Positions 1 to 12,500 of a stretch of DNA of 64,000 nt are shown one piece after another. Both the position numbers and the translations under genes were made by a program. A model generated the notes under the pieces. That model was given only the letters and a program-made list of their open reading frames with translations, was not told the origin of the DNA and did not search any database. The stretch is from Micromussa lordhowensis. Its lineage: Eukaryota > Cnidaria > Anthozoa > Scleractinia > Lobophylliidae. The stretch is from contig OZ026600.1 in NCBI GenBank assembly GCA_964020085.1, positions 27,553,483 through 27,617,482 of the forward strand. The letters run 5' to 3'. Position 1 is the first letter of the stretch. Each line of letters starts with the position of its first letter.

Positions 1-1604
1 CTAGAGAATTTTCCCCAGTCAATGTAATCAACCTTTGTGATCTTTTGAATAAGTTCTGTGCCTTTTCACAATAACAAAGTATTATCAATGCTCCTCTTAA
101 ATTGCTGATGATCGCCGAGCTGCTAGATGTACCTAAGGCTGTTGTGCTACTCTCTTTTTCAATCCATGGGACTCGACTAGCGCACGGGGCAGTACAACGT
201 GTCGTACGGACGTATGTACGTGTGGACGTACGGACAATCACGTGACAATCAATTTTCTTTTAGCTCGATGAGTTAAGAAGGAATGGGGCTCTACTCGCGC
301 GCGTTCGGCGTGCAGGAATCCGCTATGACTTATAGGGAGTTTATTCTAACGTAATGCGGCCAATATATATTCGTTGTTTGTTTTTGTTTTTTCACAGATG
401 GATGCGAATCACACATAACCGGAGTCGGTACTGCTCTGCTTTCGATTTATTTTCGCTTCATGATTCTGAACGACATGCCAGACGGAAATTCAACCATGGC
501 GATGACAAGGACATGATTGCAGAATTACAGATTTCCTACCTTAATATACCTATAAAAATAAATGACGTTTTCAACTAGTTTCAACTAGTGCGAGCACTCC
601 GTTACCTGCATTTGGTAGTGACGGGCGAAAAGGGCAGAGAACAAACATGGCCATGCCAAAACTGTCTTACCATATTCTTTTCTCGGAATTTGCTCGCAGT
701 CTTTGTAGATAAAAAGAACCAGAAGCTACCAGAGTTGATAACCTTTTCTTTAATAGTTTTCCACATTTTTTAACCTTTTATGTTCCACAATAATGTAGTG
801 TCTCGGGTAACAGGAAATAAAACAAGATAGTACATACACTCAACACGACTACTCTCGGCTGGGTTGGTCGATACATTAAACCACAAGCTCCCTAAAGCCA
901 GATTCTAAAAGGCGGAGACTTTGAAACGATCTGTCGTCATCGTGTTCTGTTCTTGGGCATATGACACTTAAATCCCCTAAATAGCACTATAAATGCTTTT
1001 TGGCTTGTTCCTTCCAAGACATATATGCACGCATATGCTGGGAGACGAGTTATTAAAAAGCATCGATCCCTATCGGAGGAGTTATAAACTAGCTTTCTCC
1101 TGCCTTTCATGCTTCAAAAATAAAACTAAAATCAAATAAAAAGTAGTACTATGCACTGTAATGCCCTGTTGACTTCGTCATTAAAAGGCCAGGCGGGCAT
1201 CAACATATTACCAGAAATGAATGACATGCTTTTGATGATTGAAACGTAGCTGCACATTTTTGTCAGTTGACATAAAGCACTACCGCATCGTCAGTTACCA
1301 TGTAAACCTGTAATGTCAACATATATGTGGTCCTTCCGGGTCTTTGTACGAATCTTGTAGAAGAGTTATGCATTCGCATATTGGAGAAACATTAAATATA
1401 TTAATGAAATATTAGTGTGCAACTATTCAAACGAAAATTCATTCAACACATTCATACAGTGGTATCATTTCAGCGTAAGTTATTCGACAGCGTTGATAAT
1501 GCTTCCATGGAGGGTTTTTTCAAGTGCAAATTTAAACTAGAACCACAATCGCAATATTGTTTTTATTCTCCATGTCTGGACGCATTCTATAAGACAACCG
1601 ACTG
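1..1604. other. Downstream flank of the left gene
   Basis: About 1.6 kb without a supported gene. It holds the presumed 3' UTR of the left gene (poly(A)-type signal reading on minus at 1562-1567) and a short GTACG-rich quasi-palindrome near 190-235. Small ORFs at 354-578 and 588-773 show no recognisable domain. Confidence 0.5.
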
Positions 1605-3589
1605 CTAATCGCTGTCCTCAAGTGCCGCTGAATTGTTATAGTGTGCCAGGCCAACTGGAAACTGGTCCGCACGGTCATCCCAGGAATTATCTTTCGAACA
1701 ATGACCATCCAAAAGGTGTAGGATCTCTTTCCAAACATCCCTATCAACCTGCCTGCCATATCCAAGTTGCTCATCGTCAGCGCAATCTTCATCGGTGGTG
1801 GTGGTGCATTCCCGGTCTTTGGTGACGTTGTCGACACAGGCGGCATTGTGAACAACATCGTCGTCGGAATCATCATCGCCATCGTAATCTTTATCATCGT
1901 CGTTATCAACTGATAACGAAGACCTTGCTGTCAGTATGTGACAAATATTGTTATTAAATTGCCACAGAGGGTCATTGCTAGATGTCGATGTAACATCAGA
2001 TGCGCGGTATTCATCCCTTGAGTCCCAAGCCATTCCTTCGCTCTCGATTGATTCTGACTCATCGCTGATGTCCGAATGAAAGCACTCTTTGAATTCAGTG
2101 TTCTTCATCATTTTCTCAGTTTTGAAAGTTTCCCAAAGGGAAACAAGTCCAGCATCGTCTTCCTTTCCAATCATCACACCTGTGTTATCGCGAAAGGCAT
2201 CTGAGTTGGCGGCGAATGAAACCTTTCGGCTGCGATACATAACTGGCGTGGCCCTTGCTGCGAAAGACCAGTTCGATCTCCAAGTATTATTCTCGAAAGT
2301 ATCTTCGTCGATATCGACAGTGCTTTCCGACAGTTCGTCTCTATTGTTTTGATCAGTTGCTCTGTTTAAAGAGCTAGGATAGTCGTTATCGTCTAGCTTG
2401 TAACCGAAAACAGTTTGCAGAATCCTACGCACCATGAATTCTGCAATTTCCAACTCTTCTTTTCCTTGGTCACGGCAGGAGTTAGAGTATGAATCATTAA
2501 GAACAGCCACGAACATATTTGTTATGAAAATAACTGTAGTGAAAACGAAACCAACGAGAAACAATCTGGCCATTATGATCTCGCCTTCTTTGAGTTCCTG
2601 TATTAGTTCGTTGTTCCCAATGATCGTGAGAAACTGCGAGATGAAAGCTTTGTCAAAAGACGAGAACATCGCATTTTGTGACCCGAATGCAATCATCCCT
2701 GATAGCGCGTAACCAGTTGATAGAACGCAAAAAATCACGAAAAATGATGTTAGTGATGGTAAACGACTCCTCATAAAGGACGACAACTTTATCACTTGAT
2801 GGTTGAAATGGAAACACTTTAGAAGGCGCAGTGTGGCTATTGCAGATGTTGTACATAAAGCCACCGTCTCAGCCTCATACCAAAAAAGGGCTTGACGGAA
2901 GCTTACTGGAACAAAAGGGTTCTCTTTTAATCTGCTTAAAGTTGCTGCAACCTGTTGAGATTTTATCGCTTGGAAGATCATTGCAAGAAAAGCAGTTAAA
3001 ATCTGGAAAACTTCCATCCAGTTCCACAAGGATTTGAAATATGAGCATTTTTGACGAAACAACTTGATGCATTCAATACTGAAGTAACAAAGGAGAAAGA
3101 CCCCAAACAGCAGCACAAAAAACAGATACGTGTTGTGAGCCTGTGAATCGGTACGAGCAAGAGGTAACATTCCATAGCTTTTAAATGTGCCGGAAAATCC
3201 AGATGGAAGTATCTCATAGAAATACGACATGACACTAAGGATATTAGTCGATGGGTTAAACAGTGAGAACTCCACTATCACAGCTCTGGTTCGAGAATCG
3301 ATCCAATTATGTTTGACTAAATCATTGATGACCCTCCTGGCTGCATGCTTGTTATATCCCAAGTTAGCTATGTATCCACCTCCGCGGTAAACAGCGAAAC
3401 GACCCCAAGAATCAAAGCTGCCAAGGTCATCGCCGTTGCTGTACTCCCAGTTCTCTGGACATGACCACGATGAGCTGTCCAACGATCCTGTTTGGGAATC
3501 CCAGATATCTGTATCTTCGTCTTTAGGAGAGTACGAATCATGACACAAATTGATCATTTTTCTGAAGATAGCAGTGACTTCACACGAGT
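1605..3589 (-). CDS. Left gene last exon: polycystin domain, channel helices, acidic tail
   Basis: Enters in phase 1 (NSCEV) and runs to the stop at 1605. The TOP domain continues with [27 protein letters not shown] and [14 protein letters not shown], as in PKD1/PKD2 proteins. Five hydrophobic helices follow, with pore region [12 protein letters not shown] and last helix [20 protein letters not shown]. The tail is rich in Asp and Ser ([17 protein letters not shown]). A TTTATT at 1562-1567 reads as AATAAA about 40 nt after the stop and could be the poly(A) signal. Confidence 0.92.
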
Positions 3590-6500
3590 CTATCGAGGAA
3601 ACAAGAAAATAAAGAAGTGTTAAAATGTCGATGCTTCCTTCTTTCTATCACCCATTTGAAAATATGATCAGGGCTGGAGATGGAGATAGACAGCTAAAGA
3701 AATTTGTAGTTGTGCCCTCAAAACGTAACTGTGAAAGCTTTATTATATATTTGAGGGAAAGGGAGTTTGAATGGTAAAAATGGTCTTTCAGTGCTCACTG
3801 ATTGTACACCGGTTCAACACTCAAACCATTTTACTACAAACAATAATATTTGACTTTGTAACTAAAGAAGATCGAATGATTTTCCTAACCCTGCAAGAGA
3901 AAGTTTTAACACTGCTTGTGTTTTAAGACTTTTATGTGTGACGAATTTTAAAAGTACTCCCGAATCACTCTTTGACACTAATGTTTTGTGAAAGGAAAAC
4001 TTAAAAGAGCTTAAATTAAATCTTACTTTTCATTATTCTGAGTTGTCTCAGGCGCGGCATTCCGACCAAGATTGAACGCTTGTTTCCAATGTATTCTGAA
4101 ATTTCCTCTTCTTGACCATTGTACCAATTGCTTGAAAAGATTGCTCCAACAAATACTTCATTCAGCCATTCCCAAAATTGAGTAATGTTTCTTACCTAGA
4201 AGGCAAAGCATATCAGGTGGAAATGAAGACGTCGTCAAACAAATTTCATTTACGTATTTCATGCCTACAGAGAAATTAAGGAAGATTTTCTTCGCATATT
4301 TCATGCTCCAAACTTAGATGGAGATCTGCACGCAAATTATTTTATTGGTTTTGGAATCTCTCGTTGAATAAGCTCTACGTACGTATAGGAGAGTAATTAG
4401 CAGTTCCTTGCAGAGTTTGTATCGAAATCTCGGTCTATGGCAGAAAAATTACTACTTTCTAGTACAGCTGAAATTTGGTGCGTCAGCTTTTCGTTCAGGC
4501 AAATCCAATGCCGATCTGTATATATAGGAACTTTAAGGAACGGTTTTATCAGGGTTTGGAGTATAAGTTGAATAAAATCCTGTCTACAAATACAGTTTTC
4601 GATATCAATCACTCACCTTGTCAAAACTCTGGAAGTCACTCTCCGTAGAATCAGTCAGCTCATATCTATGGTCATTCTTGTCGCTATAGCATACAACCAT
4701 CAACAAGAAGAAGAACAAGAAAAGAAAGAATAACTCTTTGATAAATTTGAACATCTTCCTCTCGTTGGTCTTAAACTTCTTAGCTTGTTCTAATTCATCG
4801 GAAGACAGATTAAACATGGGTTGGACACTTCTCTCCTGCGCTGATCCTCGAAGTCGCAACGCGCGACCGCATTGGGAAGCCACAATGAGTGACACAATGA
4901 CAATCTTGATTGGCTGAGAAATGAATACGTCACCAGTCACGGATAACACGACAGACGACAACCATCGAGCCGACTTCTCTCCTCCCCACATGAGGGAATA
5001 AAACACAGTGAATAAGGCTGAAGCGATAGATGCGCTGACACAGAGAAACCAAGCTATATATGTGCAAAAATGAGGAAGTAAATACTGTCTCTTTGGACTA
5101 CTCGACTGATTGTATTTACTTCCTTGCAGATTGCTTTTAGGTGCACTTTTACGAAACAAGAACGTAATTAAAACGCTTGGTGGCAGCGTGATGAAAACTG
5201 TTTCCAATGCAATGATAAGTTGACTCGGAGTAACTTTGAAAGGTCCTACAGTGATGGCTTGTTGATTGACATTCTCCGTTTCGTAAAACATGGCTGATGT
5301 TACCATGTACAAAAAAAGAAAACAGCAACAGCAAGAAGCTCTTTGAACACGCGTAAAGGAATTCCTGGGCTGTTTACTGACCACTGACCACCATAAGTGT
5401 TCATCAGCGAATCCATTCTTCTGAAGCATACTGAATTTTCTTTTAAATTCCATTTCACTGCCCTCTACATTCTCAGAATAAAGTGCTCTTGTAGTATTCC
5501 CATCGTCCCTCTCCAAGGCAAGCCAACGATAGCAGGTAAACAGCCAATGTTGGCCTGTTTGGCAGTCTGTAACTGAGATCTCGCTAAGGAACCAGGATGC
5601 TGCTTTGCCAGAGTTGTCATGGCCAATCTGCACCTTGATTAGGGACCCCAGCGGTTGCCGTAAACTTATGAGGAAGTTGTCCGTGTTTCCTTGGGCAAAC
5701 AGCTCTCTGTCCGTCAGGCCTTCATCTGTCAAGCTGATGACGTCAGTGACAGACTCCATTCCGTAAAGGATCATGGAAACATTAGCCGAGGTTCCGGAGT
5801 TCCTCCATCCACCGGTTGTAATGGAGACTTCATATTCGTATCCAACGCCATCAGAATGTTTTAATAATATCAGAGGACCATTCTAAATCAAACGAAATCA
5901 AAGGAATGTTAAATAAGTTTAGTAATTTTTATCATCACTCGTCAACAGCAGAATATTTTAACGTTCCGATTTGGTCAATCAATTAATCAATCATATATTT
6001 TAGCACGTTTCGTCAGGGAGCTCGGAACTCGTTCAAAATACGAACATGTATAAATGAGAACTATAGTAATTACAGCTAATAATATTATTCTATTCTAGCT
6101 AATAATGTCATTATATTTTAAAACAGCTTAATAGATACCAAAAGTTAGCAATAAATGCATAATACAAAATTTGCTAAGCCCTACAAAAAAGAAAAGAAAA
6201 AGATAGCTAACAGTTGCCATGCTCGAGACGGTTGCGTTGACCTTTACCCAAGCCTACAAGTAAAGGACTGAAATATTCTAAATGTGGTAAATAAATGCTT
6301 TATATAGTTTCATATCATGAAGCAGAAAACGCCTTATTCTTCTCAACGCGGAGGTCTTTGCGTAAAAAAAGAGGTCGTCGCGTAGGCCTTTTTTAGTTGA
6401 TCTGATATGACTGTATTCTTTATAGGATAGTTCTTTGTCTAGAGTAACTCCAAGAATCTTCATTATTTTTTTATGTGCCCGGTTTCCATTGTTTTCAGTG

Positions 6501-9500
6501 CGAAACGAATACAGTCTTCGCTTAGGAACCAATGTATAATCAGAAATGATCAGAGCAAGCAACATTGTCCATTCTATAATATTTAACTTTTTAGTCAGAA
6601 GTGCATTCCAAACAAGTGATGAACACGAATCTATTAAATGCTCACGCGCGCGATGCAAGACATGTCCTTTCATCCGTAACGTTGAGAAAATATCGAGACC
6701 CAAGCGATCCATCAAGATCACTGATCATTTCACCTGTACCTCAGCCCATGTCATCTACTGCATAACTTGTACTCTTTGCAAAACGTTCTACATCGGTGAC
6801 GTAGAGAAAGACTTACATCAAGGAAGCACGGAAAGCCGCAAAACTCTAGAACAAAAATTTATTTTTCAAATCGGCACTCTTAACCCTCAACGAGCGCTTT
6901 TCATTGCACTTATTCAAACTGTTGTTTTTCACGTTACCAGACACCAACCAATAGCGTAGCTCCATCTTTCTGTATATAAACCACACACAACCCACAATTC
7001 GTCGATTCGCTCCTACAATGGGCTAACGCTCGAAACTTCATCTTTCGAATCTCTTTACGGCGGCCAATTCACATTATCAACTCAGTTGATAAAACCAAAT
7101 CATCTTGTAATACTCCCGCCGACGCAGCACGGCAGTTTCTTTAGAAACTTACCCCCTTTATTGATTTGTATAAGTAGTTAATTTAGAAAATTTCTAGTGC
7201 ACATTGGATGATGCAACAGTCTATATCCAAAACACTGCGCGTGCTTATATTGAATTCCACTGACAGAAACTAAGTTAAACAATATATAACTGTAAGAGAA
7301 AAATAACCCAATATGCACAAGTATTTTGTCTAAACGAACTACTTATGCAAATGTAAACGTTGAGAGGTTGTTGCATGTCGCATGGAGCTTTCGCCAATAA
7401 CTGCGTACTTAACTTAACCTCCACTCAGTCCAAAACGGGCTAATCACTGAGCCGGGGCAGGTCGACTTGAACTAAGTAACTTTTATTACGGAGTTTTCAG
7501 GATTTAACGCCTTTGTTTAGCCTTTTATTCCTCTTAGGGTTTAGGGTCATGAGGCGCGGTGGCCTCACGGTTAGTGCGCTAGTCTCCGAATCGAGCGATC
7601 CAGGTTCTAGCCCTGGCCGGGGACATTATGTTGTGTTGTTCGTATAGTGTGATCGTCCGGGGGAGTGTAGTTCTGAGAAGAACTGTTGTTGGTGACTGAC
7701 GTTTCGACAACCTGAGCAGAAGTCATCTTCAGAGTCAAGTGAATAGTGTTTGTCAGTCGATGATGTTATAAGTTTGGTCCGTTGAAAGTGATTGGTCACT
7801 TTAGCCATGATGGTATTGGCTGAAAGACTCGTGTAAAGTTTGTCATCAGTCATTGGTCAGTTTCGATCCGTCTTTTGTTAGTCAAATTGCTTGCGTTGAG
7901 GTCCGTGCATAGTTAGTCAAATTAAGGCGGTCTGTTAGAATTAGAAGTCCGTTTGTCGGTTTCGTTTGCGTCGTGAATAAGTTGCTTGTAAGGCGCCGGT
8001 AGCTGTTGACATGTGTTAAGAGGCGTTTTGTTCTAAGTTAGTGTACCAGCTTTCAAGAGTCAGTCGTTGAAAATAGTTCGTATTGTAGGTTAAGCATTGA
8101 GCAGTGCCCCAGTCAATGTTGTGGTTTGTCAGTTGATGATGTACAGCAATGTGATTGTTGACATCACCATTTCTCGTGGCTCGTTTGTGTTCAGCCAGTC
8201 TCGTGTTCAGGTTTCTGCTAGTCTCACCGATGTAGGAAGCCTGGTAGTCGGAGCATTTGATCTTGTAAATTGCTCCCTGTCTGTTGTTGGGTTCGTCCCT
8301 GTCTGTAACGTTGGTCAGTAAGTGTCGTAACGTAGTTGTAGGTTTGTGGGCAACACGGATATAAGGCATAGTCACTGTAGTAACAAGTGTCGGGTTCCTG
8401 TTCGTTGCGTCAGCTTCGGTAGGTCAGTAAATGTTTCGTCTAATAAAGTCAGCGTTGTAGTTGTTCTTGTGAAAAATACGTTCAAGGTATTGTTTTCGTC
8501 GCGTAAACTGTCCGGTGTGTCACAAACTAGTTGCGCTCGTCTCGTCAAAGTCTTTATAGTCGTGGCTTTGTGTGAAGTCGGGTTGTAGGATGATTCGTCA
8601 AGTAATCTGTCGGTATGCGTCGGTTTTCTGTACACTGGCGCTCGAAGTTCGTTGTTGTCGTGGCTTACCAAACAGTCTAGAAGAGAAATTTTCTTCGATT
8701 TCTTTGGTAAACTGGATGTCGGCGTTCTGTTCATTAAGGTGGTCAATTTCGTCTTTGTGAACGGCGGTAAAAGTGATTCTGAAGATGACTCTGACGATGA
8801 TTTCCGCTCAGGTAGTCGAAACGTCAGTCACCGACGACAGTTCTTCTCAGAACTACCCTCACCCGGACGATCATACTATACGAACTACTGATACTCCTGG
8901 GTTCAAACCATTTACTGTATTATGTTGTGTTCTTGGGAAAGACACTTGACTCTCACAGTGTCTCTCTCCACCCAGGTGTATAAATCGATACCGGAGAATT
9001 AAATGCTGGAGGTAACGCTTCGATGGGTTAGCATACCATCCCGGGGGGAATAGAAATAATTTTAGTCGCTTCACATTAGAGAAACCAGGATACGTTCCAG
9101 CCTGATGGGCCACTTGGCTCGTATGCAGACTTTACCTTGAGTGCCATTAAGAAATTTCAACCATTTAAACTTTATCTTTTGTGGTAAATACCTTGAAGAT
9201 ATCCTTTTTGTCGGCTCTACGTGCAAGCAGCAAGACAAGAATGTAGACCAGGGATACAGAACAGACTGTGACCAGAACAAGTAGGTCACTGGGATCTGGG
9301 TTCTCCAGAGTTTGTTTGACTGCAGCAAAATCAACGGTGTTCGGTGCAACTAGTAGGTCTCCTCCAAAAGATGTCAAGTGATTACAGAAGCATTCCAGCT
9401 TAGAACCGTTAGATTTGTGGCCCGCCTGTTATGGTTGAGAAAATAACAATGACTACAAAAATAATCATTTCATCTAATACATTTGAAAGAGATAGGACTT

Positions 9501-12500
9501 CTCCGATTGATCATGGCACGACGTGTAACGAGATATCGAAACTAGATGTTAAGGAAAAATCATTGTGTCTGCGCCTTTTTGCAGAAACAGCAAACACGAA
9601 AAGAGAGGAAAGCTTGTAGTATAAGTCACGTATTTTTCAATTCTTTATAACTTCTGTGTACTGTTTTTTTTTATACGTCAACCACAGCATGTTTGGTGTA
9701 CTGTATGTCAAAGCACGATAACCTTACCTTACATCCCTCGCTTGACCACCTTTCCTCTGCTTCATCCCAATACCCGCACCAAAAGGTATTGACTTGAACA
9801 CTGTAGTTCGCTGACTTTGCAGGGTCGTACTCAGGATTCACGACAACAAGTTCAGCAGGTCCGGGTGAGATCGGTGGAGGAGGTTTAAACTTAATGCATT
9901 GATCTCGTCGTGATGGACTCTCAGGCGAAACTGATCTTCTTTTCCTTGATAATTGGAAAGTTTCCTTCCCCTCATTCCCCAAACTGAGACCAACGTAATA
10001 TCTTCCACGTCTTTCAGCAGCGATCCAGATATCTCGCACGTTGTCGTCCCCATTTCGGCAATGTAAACCTGAACTGTTTCCTTTACTTGGTAAAACGACA
10101 ACGTCATCGAAAACAAGGTCACTGGGTTTTTCACCGTATCTGATGTAAGCCGTAACAGAGGCTTGCGAGCAAACCCATGTGGAGAACTTTACGGATGTTT
10201 GCGGTCGCTGTACGCGAATAATGTGGTACTGAATCAGTCCAGCATTTAAGAAATGTTCTGTCGGAGGAGTGGTATTTCCAGAATTCTGCGATACTGGAAT
10301 TTCAATAACGATGTGGTCGGGAAGATCTTTAATTTGCAATGCGTGACCGTTGTTATCTTTTAGGTTGATGTCCACTATGTTAGAGTTGACCTGGTCCGTG
10401 TTATTTCGAGAAGCTTGAGGGTTAAATGTATACGTAATCATCTGTAAAAACGAAAAGCAATCGTATGGTCTTAAAAATAAGTGATGCTATTAATTCAATC
10501 GATGTTGCTCTATGTTTATGAAACTGGCTGTTACTTGGTTGAACAATATACCTTTGCATAAATGGCGCCTAAATTTGAATAACAGTACTTTATACATCCT
10601 CAGCCTCGTACTCATGTTTCCAGACAAAGGATTTTTCACATGAATGTGAGGCTAAGGAGGTATAAGTACAGTTATTCAAATTCAGGCGCCACTTGTGCAG
10701 GGGGTCTATAAACATAAGCATAAGCAACATACGTGGAAACAATAGGATCGTGTAGCAACTCTCGTAAGGTCTCTTACGAATGGCTTGATACCCTGTGAGA
10801 GGACAGACAAACACAAACGATGCCCCTATTCCCAAAACAATAACAGCTGAATTACAAGCTTACGAAAGCTGCTACCCTTCTGACATAGTAAGATATTGAT
10901 GATTAGTGCCTTTCATAAGGAAATTACACCTAACAACTACCTAACAGCACCTTTTACTGCGTCTGCCTCGTAAAGTTGCTCATGCTTATACATTTTTTAA
11001 AACCAGCCTTTTCCGTGTAAAGACACAACAAATTCAGATTTTGATACCGAAAATGTGTCGTTGAATGTGACAATTCCGCGTTACATGTTAGTTGCTTATT
11101 TTCGATGGTCATAGTTGCAGGGTTCGTTCAATCGTAATCATTCCGAGTCGATCGAGATATTGTATTGTATAGTTACAAATATCCCAAAGTACACTATTTT
11201 GTTTTTATAAAAGTAAATGGAATAAGGGGGGTGAGTTTCTAAAGAAACTGTAATGCTGCTTCGGTGGGAAGTATAACAAGATAATTTGGTTTTATCAACT
11301 GAGTTGATAATGTGAATTGGCCACCGTAAAGAGATTCGGAAGCTGACGTTTCGAGCGTTAGCCCTTCGTCGGAGCGAATCGAGGAATTGTGGGTCGTGTG
11401 TGGTTTATATACAGAAAGAAGCTGCGCGATTGGTTGGTGCCTGGTAACGTGAAAAACAACAGAATGAACTAGTTAAATGAAAAGCGTTCGTTAATACCGT
11501 GAGGATTAAGAGTGCCGATTTGAAAACTAAATTTTTGTTCTAGAGTTTTGTGGCTTTCCGTGCTTCCTTGATGAAGGGAAAGACCGCAGACTGCCAGACT
11601 GCAGATTCGCTCCGACGAAGGGCTAACGCTCGAAACGTCAGCTTCCGAATCTCTTTACGAATGCCAATTCACGTTATCAACCCAGTTGATAAAACCAAAT
11701 TACATGGAATAAGTATGCGTTCAGAAATTATTTACCTGTATTCCAACTTCGGACTTTCGTCCAAATATGTTTGCCAGTGTTTCGTTGCCCAGGTGAGGAA
11801 ATTCGAAGCCTGCGTCTTCATTGTAGACTTGTAAGTGATCCAAGTCCTGCACTTCCTGTTTGCCCAGAATAGTGGATACAATTTCGTTCCGGATCACGGT
11901 GTATTCTTCACCAGGTTGCATCAGCGAGAGCATGGTGTTGGCAATCATTTCTGTAAGATTTCCTGAAAGTCTCTCGCTTCTTGACCATGCCTAGAAAGGA
12001 AAGTTTGTTCTTTGTTTTCTTGAGATGTAGGGCCTTCACAGACTAGACACTTAAATGTCGAGAACTAAATGTTATCGACGACTAATTGTGTCCGATGCGA
12101 ACATTCCACACATTGGAGTGTTAGTTGTCGATTACTATGTCAGGCCAGCGAGAGCTTGGGAAATAACGTTCACTACGCATGCTTGAAACACAACAAGCAT
12201 GCTCAAATGTTTCGATAGTTATCGACAAGCAATGATTGCCACACACGGGAAAAATGGTCACAACGTACTTGTCGACAACATATATATTTAAGGATTGAAA
12301 CTGCAATTATGACAGAACCATGGTTCGAGCTTTCATTTAGCGTTGCCTGACGGCTCTATCGTGAGTACGTGAACCAGTGGTTCACTCACTCACTTTGGTT
12401 TACAGGGAAACAATTTGTGTAAACCTCCTTCTAAAGATTACGTGTACAGTGGAGTTCTGGAAAAAAAAACATCATTCATCCACGTTATCAGCATTAATCC

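Larger units (their letters stand above)
7551..9139 (+). repeat. tRNA-headed SINE, split by the Penelope insertion
   Basis: The head 7551-7637 (GAGGCGCGGTGGCCTCACGG, TTCTAGCCCTGG) and the body 8919-9139 (CTCCACCCAGGTGTATAAAT, CCTGATGGGCCACTTGGC) together match the unbroken SINE at 55884-56167. A-box and B-box-like parts lie in the head. Confidence 0.8.

Noticed and set aside
6278..6721. 147-codon minus ORF as one gene
   Set aside because: Only its last third is LINE-like; the first part is the shadow of a plus-strand Penelope fragment.
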